Below are positions 27,990-37,526 of a stretch of DNA of 64,000 bases, in pieces. The notes under the pieces were generated by a model, which had not been told where the DNA came from, ran no database searches, and was given only the letters and a program-made list of their open reading frames with translations. Made by a program: the position numbers and the translations under genes. Source of the stretch: Sphingomonas sediminicola (GTDB lineage: Bacteria > Pseudomonadota > Alphaproteobacteria > Sphingomonadales > Sphingomonadaceae); NCBI RefSeq assembly GCF_014489515.1, contig NZ_CP060782.1:1922001-1986000 (forward strand). The letters are read 5' to 3'. Position 1 is the stretch's first letter. Every line of letters starts with the position of its first letter.

Positions 27990-29630
27990 ATGGCTGGTGA
28001 ACCGACGAGCAGCATTTTCATCGGAAGTGCATCGGGCGGCGCCAATCCGCAGCAGCTCGAGCTCAAGCGGGCCAATCGCCATGGGTTGATCGCGGGGGCG
28101 ACCGGCACTGGCAAGACCGTCACATTGCAGGGTATCGTCGAGGGCCTGTCTGCAGCAGGAGTGCCGTGCTTCGTCGCAGACGTGAAAGGCGACCTTTCAG
28201 GCCTCGCAATGGCCGGCTCGCCGACGTCGAAGGTCCACCCGATTTTCGCACAGCGCGCCACCGACATCGGCATGACCGACTGGACGTATCACGATACGCC
28301 GGTCCAATTCTGGGATCTGTTCGGCGAGCAAGGCCATCCCATTCGCACCACCGTCAGCGAGATGGGCCCGCTCCTGCTGAGCCGGCTGATGAACCTCAAC
28401 GATGTTCAGGAAGGCGTGCTCAACATCGCCTTCAACGTCGCCGACAAGGAAGGCCTGCTCCTCCTCGACCTCGACGACCTGCAATCGATGATGGTCCACT
28501 GCGGAGAAAAGGCCGACGAGCTAACGCTCGAGTATGGCAACGTCTCAAAGCAATCGGTCGGATCGATCCAGCGCTCTCTGCTCCAGCTGAGAAGCCAGGG
28601 CGGCGACCATTTCTTCGGTGAGCCGGCGCTCGACCTACACGATTTCATCGGTCTCGACGACCAGGGCCGAGGCGTAGTCAACATCCTCGCCGCGGATCGT
28701 CTCATGGCAAGTCCGCGTCTCTACGCGACCTTTCTGCTCTGGCTGCTCAGCGAATTGTTCGAAGAGCTTCCGGAAATCGGCGATCCGGAAAAGCCGATCC
28801 TCTGCTTCTTCTTCGATGAAGCTCATTTGCTGTTCGACGACGCTCCGCCGGGTCTCCTGGAGAAGGTCGAGCAGGTCGTTCGCCTGATCCGTTCGAAGGG
28901 CGTCGGCGTCTATTTCATTACGCAGAACCCGATCGACATACCGGACAAGGTCGCTGCCCAGCTCAACAACCGCATCCAGCACAAGCTGAACGCCTTTACG
29001 CCCCGCGACCAACAGGCGGTCAAGGCGGCGGCTGACACCTTCCGGGTCAATCCGGATATCGACGTCGCCACCGCGATTACCGAGCTGAAAATCGGCGAGG
29101 CGCTCGTCTCGCTGCTCCAGCCGGACGGCTCGCCCGAGCCGGTGCAGCGGACGCTCATCAAGCCGCCATCGACACGGGTTGGGCCGCTTACGCCGGAAGA
29201 GCGAAGCGTCATCATCACCACAGACGCAATCGGCGCCAAGTACGACACTTTGCTCGACCCGCAGTCGGCCGAGGAAATCCTCAAGGCCAAGGCGGATGAA
29301 GCGGCCGCTGCTGCGGCGGCGGCCAAGGCGCAAACCGACTCCGAAAAGGCCGCGGCCGAGAAGGCACGCCAGGACGCCGTCGCTGCAAAGGAAGCGGCAA
29401 GGGCGCAAGCCGCCGAAGCAAGGCTGGCGGCACAGCAACAGCGCGAACTGGAGCGCCAGCAACGCGAGCAGGAGCGCGAGGACGCGCGGCGCGCCCGCGA
29501 GGCGGCCCGGCCGACCATGGCCGACAAGATGATGCAGTCGGCGGGCCGGTCGATCGCCAGCTCGGTGGGACGGCAGATCGGCAACCAGCTCCTTCGTGGA
29601 ATCTTCGGCGGATTGCTGCGTGGACGATAG
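27990..29630 (+). CDS. HerA-like P-loop ATPase (DUF853/YjgR family)
   Basis: This cytoplasmic HerA/FtsK-superfamily ATPase has Walker A GATGTGKT near residue 33 and Walker B ILCFFFDEAH near residue 270. It also has the ITQNPIDIPD block typical of DUF853. The function of this family is not established. The last third is an Ala/Glu/Gln/Arg-rich coiled coil (about residues 430-510) followed by a Gly-rich tail. Start chosen at ATG 27990, after GGGGAG; a GTG at 27984 is possible. The next gene overlaps its 3' end. Confidence 0.85.
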   Translation: MAGEPTSSIFIGSASGGANPQQLELKRANRHGLIAGATGTGKTVTLQGIVEGLSAAGVPCFVADVKGDLSGLAMAGSPTSKVHPIFAQRATDIGMTDWTYHDTPVQFWDLFGEQGHPIRTTVSEMGPLLLSRLMNLNDVQEGVLNIAFNVADKEGLLLLDLDDLQSMMVHCGEKADELTLEYGNVSKQSVGSIQRSLLQLRSQGGDHFFGEPALDLHDFIGLDDQGRGVVNILAADRLMASPRLYATFLLWLLSELFEELPEIGDPEKPILCFFFDEAHLLFDDAPPGLLEKVEQVVRLIRSKGVGVYFITQNPIDIPDKVAAQLNNRIQHKLNAFTPRDQQAVKAAADTFRVNPDIDVATAITELKIGEALVSLLQPDGSPEPVQRTLIKPPSTRVGPLTPEERSVIITTDAIGAKYDTLLDPQSAEEILKAKADEAAAAAAAAKAQTDSEKAAAEKARQDAVAAKEAARAQAAEARLAAQQQRELERQQREQEREDARRAREAARPTMADKMMQSAGRSIASSVGRQIGNQLLRGIFGGLLRGR

Positions 29631-30009
29631 TCGCGAGTTGATTGGCGCTCTCGAGCGTGAATGGCGCGACGCGCTTTGCGCAAAGGACGTCGACCGCCTT
29701 CGAACCCTGATTCATCCGCGCTTCGTGCTCATCGGAACCCGTTCGACCGGCCCGTTCATTCTCACGCGCGACGAATGGCTCGACGCCATCCAGAAGCGCG
29801 AGCTGATATCCATCGATCTCGACATCCGTGACGCCGTCATCTTCGATCAGGTGATGATCGGCACGATCGAGGCGAAGTGGCGCGTCAAATATCTCGGTGG
29901 CGAGATCGAGGACTGCGTGCTTCTCACCGACGTGTGGGTAAAGGACGATGAACGCTGGAAGGTGGTCCGCAGGCATTCGAGCCCTGCACCGCCCAACAAC
30001 AAAGCTTAA
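29620..30009 (+). CDS. NTF2-like (SnoaL/DUF4440) fold protein
   Basis: This 129-residue protein has the DUF4440 pattern: a leading helix (ELIGALEREWRDALCAKDVDRL), a strand-turn with HPRFVLIG, and a final sheet ending VWVKDDERWKVVRRHSSP. Family members bind small molecules or carry out simple lyase/isomerase chemistry; no specific role can be given. The likely start is GTG 29620 inside the last codons of the HerA-like gene. An ATG at 29596 gives a longer overlap and is less likely. Confidence 0.7.
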   Translation: MDDSRELIGALEREWRDALCAKDVDRLRTLIHPRFVLIGTRSTGPFILTRDEWLDAIQKRELISIDLDIRDAVIFDQVMIGTIEAKWRVKYLGGEIEDCVLLTDVWVKDDERWKVVRRHSSPAPPNNKA

Positions 30010-30019
30010 GGGGATTGGC

Positions 30020-31995
30020 GTGGCGACAACAACTCAAGGCGCTGGCGTAAGCGCGATCAAGGAACTCACGCTTCGCGGGATTATCCTTGGAGCGCTCATC
30101 ACCGTAATTCTGACCGCGGCAAATGTGTACGCGGGCCTGAAGATCGGTCTGACGGTCGCCACTTCGATCCCGGCAGCGGTCATTTCGATGGCCGTTCTAA
30201 AATTCTTCAAGGATTCGACGATCCAGGAGAACAACATCGTCCAGACGATAGCGTCGGCGGCGGGAACGCTGTCAGCCATCGTCTTCGTCCTTCCCGGCCT
30301 CGTCATGGTCGGCTGGTGGACTGGCTTCCCTTACTGGCTGTCCGTCGCCGTCATCGCCATCGGCGGCATCCTCGGCGTCATGTACTCGGTGCCGCTCCGC
30401 CGAGCGCTCGTGACCGGGACCGATCTTCCCTACCCGGAAGGCGTTGCCGCGGCTGAAGTGCTCAAGGTCGGAACGGGCGTCGGCGGCGTCGAAGAGAACC
30501 GGCGCGGCCTGAAGATGATCGTCTGGAGCTCTGTCGTGGCGGCGGTCTTCGCCACCCTCGCCCAGACGCGCTTGCTCGTCGGAGAGGTCGCCAAGGCGTT
30601 CAAGTTAGGCTCCGGAGCCACCGCCGCCTCAAGCAGCCTCTCGATGCTCCTGATCGGTGTCGGCCACTTGGTCGGCCTCGCCGTCGGAATCGCGATGTTT
30701 GTCGGACTGCTAATCAGCTGGGTCTTCCTTGTTCCTCACTACACGTCCATCGCTCCCCAAGCGCCCGGCGTGGAGCTCGACGCGTTCGTCAACGGCGTCT
30801 TCCGCAACCAGGTTCGCTTCATCGGCGCCGGCGCGATCGGCGTCGCGTCCATCTGGACCCTGCTTCGGATCATGGGCCCGATCATTGCCGGCATCCGCGG
30901 TGCGATGGCGGCAAGCCGGGCGCGCAAGGCGGGCCAGGGCGACTCGCTGCCGCTGACTGAGCGCGATCTTCCGATCGGAATCGTGGGTGGCTCCATTCTT
31001 CTGTTGATGATCCCGATTGGCGCGCTGCTTTATGCGTTCGCGAGCACCGATCCGATTGCGTCCAATCCGACCGCGACGATCGTTATCAGCATCCTTTACA
31101 TTTTGATCGCCGGCATCGTGATCGCCGCAATCACCGGCTACATGGCGGGCCTGATTGGCGCATCGAACAGCCCGGTCTCAGGCGTGGGAATCCTCTCGGT
31201 CCTCGGCATTGCGCTGATCCTGGCTGCGCTCTTCCCCAAGGTCGACCCTCAGGCCACCAAAGCGCTCGTAGCGTTTGCACTGCTGGTGACCGCATTCATC
31301 TTCGGCGTAGCTACCATTGCCAACAACAACCTCCAGGACTTGAAGACCGGGCAGCTGGTCGAAGCTACCCGTGGAGGCAGCAGATCGCGCTAGTCCTGGG
31401 CGTGATCTTCGGCGCGGTCGTGATCCCGCCCGTTCTGGATCTGCTCAACAGCACGTTGGGTTTCCAAGGGGCCCCGGGAGCCGATGCGAACTCGCTGGCC
31501 GCTCCGCAGGCTGCGCTGATATCCGCGATTGCTCAAGGCATCCTCGGCGGCGACCTGGACTGGAAGCTGATCGGCTGGGGTGCCGCAATCGGGGCGGTCG
31601 TCGTGATGGTCGACGAGGCGCTGCGCTACACTAAACGGGGATCCCTGCCACCGCTTGCGGTCGGCATGGGCATCTACCTCCCCATGGCACTGACCTTGCT
31701 CATCCCCGCGGGGGCGCTGCTCGGGCGGTTCTACGATAATTGGGCGAAGCGAACATCGAATCCCGAATTCGCCGAACGCATGGGTGTTCTCCTCGCCACT
31801 GGCCTGATTGTCGGCGAGAGCCTGTTCGGCGTCGCATTCGCCATGCTTGTCGGCGCAACCCGGCAGGACACGCCGCTCGCGCTGGTCGCCGAGAATCCAT
31901 GGGCTGTGCCGCTCAGTATCGTGGTTTTCGCGGGCGCGATCGTCGGGCTCTACGCCTGGACGAAGCGCGAGGCATCCGCACCCATCGAAGCCTGA
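30020..31995 (+). CDS. OPT family oligopeptide transporter (apparent frameshift)
   Basis: This is a multi-pass OPT (EspB-type) transporter of about 658 residues with roughly 16 helices. Typical blocks are YAGLKIGLTVATSIPAAV near the N-terminus, TDLPYPEGVAAAEVLKVG, and LPPLAVGMGIYLPMALT near the C-terminus. OPT carriers move small peptides or metal chelates. The start is a GTG after AAGGGGA. The first frame ends at 31393; adding one C to CCC 31368-31370 gives EATPWRQQIALVLGV and continues to 31995. Its stop overlaps the next start (TGATG). Confidence 0.88.
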
Positions 31996-32369
31996 TGCGG
32001 GAGATCCTCGGTCTATTGGTGATGGCCGCGCTCGCGGTTGCAGCGCCGGCCGAGCCTCTCAAGTTCGCGGGCCTTTATCGGATAAGTCAGATGGAGATGG
32101 CCGGCGGGCTCGAGCTGCGACCCGATGGCCGCTTCAGGTACGCGTTCGACTATGGCGCTGTCTCCGAGGAGAGCGAGGGCACTTGGGCGGTTCGCGATGG
32201 AACCGTGCTGCTTACGACAGATCCCATGCCTCCACCCGCGGAGTGCGATCGGGGCTTCGCCTCGGCCTGCTTCCGGGACACTCCGCTGACGGCCGACGAC
32301 GAGAACCTGATCCTCTGGCGCTGGGACGCGCGGATCGTCCTGAAACCCGTTCAGCCCCGTCCGCGGTAG
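31995..32369 (+). CDS. Small exported protein of unknown function
   Basis: This 124-residue protein has a signal peptide ([17 protein letters not shown]). The mature part is a short beta-rich domain: [29 protein letters not shown] and [15 protein letters not shown]. That pattern resembles periplasmic lipocalin-like stress proteins. The ATG overlaps the OPT gene stop by one base. Its 3' end overlaps the convergent queF by 19 bases. No family is assigned. Confidence 0.7.
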   Translation: MREILGLLVMAALAVAAPAEPLKFAGLYRISQMEMAGGLELRPDGRFRYAFDYGAVSEESEGTWAVRDGTVLLTTDPMPPPAECDRGFASACFRDTPLTADDENLILWRWDARIVLKPVQPRPR

Positions 32370-32800
32370 GGTTGCACGCCCTGGTCGGGCAGCCAGAGGC
32401 CTTCCGGCGGGTTTCCGCTCTGCCAGAACACGTCGATTGGCATTCCTCCGCGGGGATACCAGTAGCCTCCAATGCGGAGCCATTGCGGCTTCATTTCCTC
32501 GACCAGCCGCTGGCCGATGCCGACAGTGACATCCTCGTGGAACCCGCAATGATTACGGAAGGAGCCGAGGAAGAGCTTCAGGCTCTTCGATTCAACGATC
32601 GTCTCGGCGGGTGCGTAATCGATCACCAGATGCGCGAAGTCGGGCTGGCCGGTCACTGGACAAAGCGACGTGAACTCCGGGGCCGCGAAGCGGACAAGAT
32701 AGAGCGTGCCGGGACGCGGATTGGGCACATAGTCGAGTTTGGCTTCCTCCGGGGAAGCCGGCAGCGGCGTCGCCTTGCCGAGGTGGGTCGTTTCAACCAT
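32351..32800 (-). CDS. queF: NADPH-dependent 7-cyano-7-deazaguanine reductase (short QueF)
   Basis: QueF reduces preQ0 to preQ1 in queuosine tRNA modification (EC 1.7.1.13). The 149-residue protein is of the short unimodular type. Cys47 in [12 protein letters not shown] is the thioimide nucleophile and Asp54 the acid/base. The family motif ESKSLKLF lies near residue 70, with [10 protein letters not shown] after it. It is divergent from the aminopeptidase gene across 65 bases. Complete. Confidence 0.95.
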   Translation of the reverse strand: MVETTHLGKATPLPASPEEAKLDYVPNPRPGTLYLVRFAAPEFTSLCPVTGQPDFAHLVIDYAPAETIVESKSLKLFLGSFRNHCGFHEDVTVGIGQRLVEEMKPQWLRIGGYWYPRGGMPIDVFWQSGNPPEGLWLPDQGVQPYRGRG

Positions 32801-32865
32801 CGGGCGGCCACCTATCAGTCTTGGCGGTTCCCGCCTATCCTGCCTGCTTCATCAGGGGGTGAACG

Positions 32866-34361
32866 ATGTTTCGAGCGGCATTTCTGTCCGGGATGCTTGT
32901 TGTCGCGTCAGGAACATCGGCCGAGCCGCCGCCGCTGCTCAAGACTGCTGACGCACAAGCAATTGCCGCGCTTGTTTCGGGAGGCGCAGCGAAGCAAACC
33001 GTCCAAGAGCTCTCGCTGAACCACCGAATGCGCGGATCTGAGGGTTACCGTCGAGCTGCCGAACTCATTCGCAGCCGGCTGGAGGAATATGGGCTGGCGG
33101 AGGCGAGCATCATCGCTCTGCCCGCCGATGGGACGATCTTCTACGGGACGCAGCGGTCTCGTCCCGCTTGGAACGGGGAATTCGCGGAGCTTTGGGAGCA
33201 GCGGCAGGAAAGTGGCCGCTGGATCGATGCAGAGCGCATTGCATCGTGGGAAGACCAGCCGATCACTCTTGCGCAGGATAGCGTCAACGGGTCGGCCAAC
33301 ACCTCGCTGATCGATGTGGGAACGGGCACCTCTGATCGCGACTATGCGGGGAAAGACGTTCGCGGAAAGCTGGTGATGACATCGTCACAGCCGGAAGATG
33401 TCGCCAAGCTCGCGATCACTAAATATGGCGCTGCCGGGATCGTCTCCTGGGCGCAAAATCAGAAGCAGGCCTGGTGGGGCGAGGACGAGAGCCTGATCCG
33501 CTGGGGCCATCTCGACACGTGGAAGGACCCGACCTTCGCCTTCATGGTCTCCCCGGCGCGGGCCCATTCGTGGCAGGAGCGGTTAGCAAAGGGAGAGACG
33601 GTCCGGCTGCGCGCGATTGTTAAGGCCGGGCGTTCGCCGGGGCAGTACCTGATTCCGACCGCCGTGATTCCGGGCCGCGATCGTACCAGGGAGATTGTCT
33701 ACTCCTGTCACCTCGACCATCCGTCTCCGGGCGCGAACGACAATGCGAGCGGCTGCGCCGGTATCCTCGAGGTCGCGAGAAGCCTGAACCGACTGGTCAA
33801 GGAAGGCCGCCTGCCGCGGCCCGAGCGGACGCTGCGCTTCATCTGGCCGTGCGAAGTCGAGTGCACGATCTCCCTGCTGAACGCGCGTCCCGAGTTCGCG
33901 GAGCGGACGCTCGCGACCATCCACCTAGATATGATCGGTGGGCGCACCGAAACGACGAAGGGCATCCTCCGCGTCGAAGGATCTCCACCGAGCTCGCCCA
34001 GCTTCGTCGATGACGTTGCATTCGCTTTGACTCGCTGGGTCAATCGCCAAACTTTCGGGTTCGCCGACAGCAATTCGGGCGATTGGCCGCTGGTCGATCC
34101 GGATGGCGGCAAGGAAGCGTTGCAGGCGAAGGTCGGCGGATTTTCTGAAGGCAGCGACCATGAGGTTTGGGCCGAGGGTAGCTGGAGGACGCCGATCATC
34201 TACGTTTCGGACTGGCCCGACCGCTACATCCACACGAACCGGGACGTCCCGAGAATCTCGACGCGACCAAGATGAAGCGTGCGATCTTCATCGCGGCGGC
34301 GTCAGGCTGGTACCTCGCCAATCTCACGCAGCAAGACGTCCCGCTCTCACTCGGGCGATGA
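32866..34361 (+). CDS. Exported M28-like/DUF4910 aminopeptidase (apparent frameshift)
   Basis: The product has a signal peptide (AAFLSGMLVVASGTSAEP) and a PA-like insert (about residues 100-230). A Zn-peptidase core follows, with CHLDHPSPGANDNASG, CEVECTISL, HLDMIGG and GSDHEVW supplying His, Asp, Glu and His ligands. The main frame stops at 34275; adding one G near 34253 gives VPENLDATKMKRAIFIAAASGWYLANL and extends it to 34361. The next gene overlaps by ATGA and encodes the winged-helix module often fused to such peptidases, so the true protein may run to 34816. Confidence 0.75.
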
Positions 34362-34816
34362 GTTCGGAATCGCTGGAGCGCAGGGCCGCGGCTCTCCGCG
34401 ACCCACGGCAAGGAGCACTGGAGTATGCCGAGCGAGCGGACACGACCGAAGCTGCGTCCCTGGCCCGGTTTGGGTTGGAAGCTCGGGCGCAATCGGCCGG
34501 CTCGGCTCCTGCGCATATCGACGGTGTCGTCTATCGCCGGAAGAGTGAGCCGAAGGGCCCAATGAACGGCTTCGGCTATTCCTGGCTCGACGACCAGCTC
34601 GAAAAGTCGAAGTTGCCTCGACCGAAACTGCTCGACCGCCAGGGTCCCAGGGATGGTCCGGCCTTCGCCTACGAAACACTGAATCTCGTGGACGGTAACC
34701 GAAGCGTGCAGGACATTGGCAACCAACTTGCCGCTACTGTCGGGCCGGTGCCGATCACCGAGGTTGCGGACTTTCTCGCGACCTTGCAGCGCGTCGGCCT
34801 TCTGGAGACTCGCTGA
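34358..34816 (+). CDS. Winged-helix-like protein, probable C-terminal module of the upstream peptidase
   Basis: This 152-residue segment begins with an Arg/Ala-rich helical stretch and ends with a winged-helix-like region (NLVDGNRSVQDIGNQLA, ITEVADFLATLQRVGLLETR). Such a domain (HTH_47-like) is known as a C-terminal extension of DUF4910/M28-like aminopeptidases. It starts by an ATGA overlap with the peptidase frame, or one missing G near 34357 would fuse the two (LGRMSSESLERR). I favour a single protein but list it separately because the overlap would also work. sseA follows with TGATG. Confidence 0.55.
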   Translation: MSSESLERRAAALRDPRQGALEYAERADTTEAASLARFGLEARAQSAGSAPAHIDGVVYRRKSEPKGPMNGFGYSWLDDQLEKSKLPRPKLLDRQGPRDGPAFAYETLNLVDGNRSVQDIGNQLAATVGPVPITEVADFLATLQRVGLLETR

Positions 34817-35649
34817 TGGACGATCTCGTTTCGACGGAATGGCTCGCGCAGAACCTGGGCCAGGCGGATGTTGTCGTGGTCGACGCCAGCTGGCACATGC
34901 CTGCGACCAAACGGAGCGGCCGAGAGGAGTTTCTGGCGGCGCACATCCCGGGTGCGCGCTTCCTCGACATCGATGCTGTCGCGGACACGAGCGCCTCCTC
35001 TCCACACATGCTTCCGAGTGCCGAGCAGTTCGGACAGGCGATGGAAGAATTGGGCGTCGGCAGGAATGACCGGATCGTAGTCTACGACAACAGCCCGACG
35101 CGGAATGCCGTCCGCGGCTGGTTCATGCTCCGCCATTTCGGAGCTCCGAACGTCGCCGTGCTCAACGGCGGCTTCCAGAAATGGCTGGACGAGGGACGGC
35201 CGACCGAGAGTGGCGAGCCTGCTCCCCGGAACGCAATTTTCGATGCGATCGAACGGCCGAACGAAGTCGTCACGAAACGTGACGTGCGCGCCGGTTTAGG
35301 CGTTCCGCTGGTCGACGCACGGGGGCGTGCAAGGTTCGAAGGGACGGAAGAGGATCCGCGCCCGGGCGTCGCGGCAGGGCATATCCCCGGCGCACGTAAC
35401 CTGCCTTATTCGGAACTCTACAACCCCGACGGAACGTTCAAGTCGCTGGAGGAGATCCGGCGGCTATTCGCGGCCGCGCGCGTCGACCCGGAAAAGCCCT
35501 TCGTGGCGAGCTGCGGCTCGGGCGTCACCGCCAATTCGCTGATCTTCGCGGCGAAGCTGCTCGGCAACCGCGACACGCGGCTGTACGACGGCAGCTGGAG
35601 CGAATGGGGCGCAGACCCGTCGATGCCGAAGGAGAAAGGCCCCGCCTAG
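34816..35649 (+). CDS. sseA: 3-mercaptopyruvate sulfurtransferase (two rhodanese domains)
   Basis: SseA transfers sulfur from 3-mercaptopyruvate to thiol acceptors or cyanide. The 277-residue protein has two rhodanese domains. The second carries the active-site loop CGSGVTA near residue 235, the mercaptopyruvate-type signature (thiosulfate rhodaneses have CRKGVTA). The inactive first domain shows RNDRIVVYDN. The ATG overlaps the previous stop (TGATG). The TAG at 35647-35649 overlaps the stop of the convergent gene. Confidence 0.93.
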   Translation: MDDLVSTEWLAQNLGQADVVVVDASWHMPATKRSGREEFLAAHIPGARFLDIDAVADTSASSPHMLPSAEQFGQAMEELGVGRNDRIVVYDNSPTRNAVRGWFMLRHFGAPNVAVLNGGFQKWLDEGRPTESGEPAPRNAIFDAIERPNEVVTKRDVRAGLGVPLVDARGRARFEGTEEDPRPGVAAGHIPGARNLPYSELYNPDGTFKSLEEIRRLFAAARVDPEKPFVASCGSGVTANSLIFAAKLLGNRDTRLYDGSWSEWGADPSMPKEKGPA

Positions 35650-36005
35650 CGGCGGAGAAGCTCGGAAAGGTTCGCGAGACCCACGCGGATCGCTTCGGCG
35701 ACCATGTCCACCGCGACCGGATGCGGTTCGCTGCCCGTGCTCCGGGCGCTGACGACAGCCTCGAGGCCCGCGGCAGCTTCGCCGATCACTCGCTCGGATC
35801 GCGTGTCGAAGCAGCGCATCGCCGCTTCGCTGGCGAACTCGATCGCTTCGAACTCTTCCGCATCGCAGGACGGACCGCCCCCGCTCGGTTCGAGCAGGCG
35901 CAGGGCGCGCTTCAGGCCGGCAATGCGCGCGGCAAGCTCGCCGCCCGCGACGGGCGCCTCAGCAGCGGCTTCGATCGAAAGGATCTGGAACATCGCGCGC
36001 AGCAT
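35646..36005 (-). CDS. Hypothetical protein downstream of the CtrA-like regulator
   Basis: This 119-residue predicted helical cytoplasmic protein is Ala/Glu-rich, with single Cys residues in SCDAEEF and MRCFD. I recognise no domain. It lies 33 bases after the receiver-less CtrA-like gene on the same strand, so it is probably co-transcribed. The ATG at 36005 or the one four codons later (MFQILS) could be the start. No Shine-Dalgarno is obvious. Its stop forms a CTAG overlap with sseA. Confidence 0.55.
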   Translation of the reverse strand: MLRAMFQILSIEAAAEAPVAGGELAARIAGLKRALRLLEPSGGGPSCDAEEFEAIEFASEAAMRCFDTRSERVIGEAAAGLEAVVSARSTGSEPHPVAVDMVAEAIRVGLANLSELLRR

Positions 36006-36038
36006 CGCGCGCGGATGGTCAACAAATGGTGAAGAGGC

Positions 36039-36590
36039 TTAGGCGCCCTGGGTCGCGTCGATGTCGCGCAGGATCCAGCCGCGCTGCGGGATCGTCTCGA
36101 TGAATTCCGCGCCGCCGGACGCGCTGCGCAGCTTCTTACGAAGCTTCGAGATGAAGACGTCGATGATCTTCGGCTGCGGCTGGTCGTCGGCCCGGCGATA
36201 GAGGTGCTTCAGGAGCATCGCCCGGGTGACGACATTGTTGCGCGCGAAGGCCAGCAGCTCGAGCACGCGATATTCCATCTCGGTGATGCCGATCGGATGG
36301 CCATCGATACGGATCAGGCGCTGGACCTGGTCGACCGACAGGCGGCCTCCACAGAGCGTATCGGGCATGTCGCCGCCCGAAGCCTTGAGCGACTGGAGCA
36401 GCTTTGACGCCGCCTCCTCGCTGTCTTCCGGCGAAACCCGCTTGGGACTGCCGATCAGCGCCTGCTGGATCTCGCCCATCAGGGTCTGCGCCTCTTCGAC
36501 GAGGCGAGCGCCTTCCTCGAAGCGGCGGCGTGACCGCTCGAGCATGGACTCAATCTCCACGAGGCGTGCAGAAAGTGTCTCTTCAGCCAT
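36039..36590 (-). CDS. CtrA-like winged-helix DNA-binding protein without a receiver domain
   Basis: The C-terminal ~95 residues closely follow the CtrA/OmpR-type winged helix: ITEMEYRVLELLAF, TRAMLLKHLYRR, KIIDVFISKLRKKLRSASGG, FIETIPQRGWILRD. The N-terminal ~70 residues are not a receiver domain but an acidic/basic heptad-like coiled coil (LVEIESMLERSRRRFEEGARLVEEA). No phosphoacceptor Asp can therefore be assigned. It may compete with or modulate CtrA at CtrA-type sites, or bind DNA constitutively as a dimer. It follows the bamF-like gene by 38 bases. Confidence 0.8.
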   Translation of the reverse strand: MAEETLSARLVEIESMLERSRRRFEEGARLVEEAQTLMGEIQQALIGSPKRVSPEDSEEAASKLLQSLKASGGDMPDTLCGGRLSVDQVQRLIRIDGHPIGITEMEYRVLELLAFARNNVVTRAMLLKHLYRRADDQPQPKIIDVFISKLRKKLRSASGGAEFIETIPQRGWILRDIDATQGA

Positions 36591-36628
36591 GACCTGCCCG
36601 TTCCCCCGGACGTCCAGAATAGTATCCT

Positions 36629-37036
36629 TTACTGCGGGACCTGCGCCGACGCGACCTGGCCGTCCGCTTCCGGAGCGTTCAGGATTGCGGTCGTCACCGG
36701 GCCCTTGTCGACAACGCGAGTATCGGGATCGCCGGCCGTCGAGCGGGCGCCGACCTGCGTGCGGTCGCGGCCTGCCTTTTCGAGCAAATTATATTCGCTC
36801 TGACTGCGCGGAGCCGGCCCACCGAACAGGGCGTCGATAGCCTGCTGCTGAGCGTCCTGCGGAGTCAGGGCGGCCGTGCCCGCGACGGGCGGCGTCAGCG
36901 TGTAATCCGGCGGAATGACGAGCGGCGCGTTGCGGGCGACCTGGAATTCGTCAGGTCCGGCGCGCTTGCCGCTCAGGATCGAGCAACCGCTCAGGGCGAC
37001 TGCCGAAAGGGCCAGGAGCGGGATGATTTTACGCAT
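36629..37036 (-). CDS. DUF3035 lipoprotein (BamF-like)
   Basis: This 135-residue lipoprotein has signal SAVALSGC and lipidated Cys18. The mature part has FQVARNAPLVIPPDYTLTPP, the core of DUF3035, which in Caulobacter is the BAM complex subunit BamF. It probably sits in the outer membrane, periplasmic side. The ATG at 37036 overlaps lspA by 8 bases and has AGGAG about 10 bases upstream; an earlier ATG at 37045 is too close to that site. It depends on LspA, encoded just upstream, for maturation. Confidence 0.8.
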   Translation of the reverse strand: MRKIIPLLALSAVALSGCSILSGKRAGPDEFQVARNAPLVIPPDYTLTPPVAGTAALTPQDAQQQAIDALFGGPAPRSQSEYNLLEKAGRDRTQVGARSTAGDPDTRVVDKGPVTTAILNAPEADGQVASAQVPQ

Positions 37037-37526
37037 GTTCGGCATTCTCCTTTGGCCGATCCTTAACCAGGAAGGCCCGCAGTAACAGGATGGCGACGCC
37101 AATGCTAATGGCTGCATCGGCGACATTGAAGATGAAAAAGGGACGAAAGTCGCCGAAGTGCAAATCGGCGAAGTCGACGACATACCCATGGCGCACCCGG
37201 TCGAGGATATTCCCGAGCGCACCACCGAGAACCATCCCGAGCGCGATCTGGTCCCAGCGCTTTTCCTCTCGCCCGATCCACCAGGCGACGCCGACCGCGA
37301 TCGCCGCGGTGACGAGCACCAGGACCCAGCGCATCGCGTCGCTCGACGCCTGGAACAGGCCGAGCGAGATTCCGTGGTTTTCGGTGTAATTCAGCCGGAA
37401 GATCGGCAGCACTTCAACGGACTGCGTGTTGCGCAGGTCGAGCGGGCCAAGCACGACCCACTTGGTGATCTGCTCGAGCACGAAGACGATCGCGGCGATG
37501 CTGAAGCCGATAGCGCCCTTACGCAT
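37029..37526 (-). CDS. lspA: Lipoprotein signal peptidase (signal peptidase II)
   Basis: LspA cleaves prolipoprotein signal peptides. The 165-residue protein has four membrane helices and the two catalytic Asp residues in GGALGNILDRVRHGYVVDFADLHF (NxxDR and FxxAD blocks). The early FRLNYTENHGISLG motif is also typical. The ATG overlaps the end of ileS by 8 bases, the classic ileS-lspA arrangement. The next gene encodes a lipoprotein that is its likely substrate. Confidence 0.95.
   Translation of the reverse strand: MRKGAIGFSIAAIVFVLEQITKWVVLGPLDLRNTQSVEVLPIFRLNYTENHGISLGLFQASSDAMRWVLVLVTAAIAVGVAWWIGREEKRWDQIALGMVLGGALGNILDRVRHGYVVDFADLHFGDFRPFFIFNVADAAISIGVAILLLRAFLVKDRPKENAEHA

Noticed and set aside
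28010..31995. Defence island suggested by a HerA-like ATPase
   Set aside because: The ATPase belongs to the widespread DUF853 group with no nuclease, NurA or Sir2 partner nearby. Neighbours are housekeeping and transport genes.
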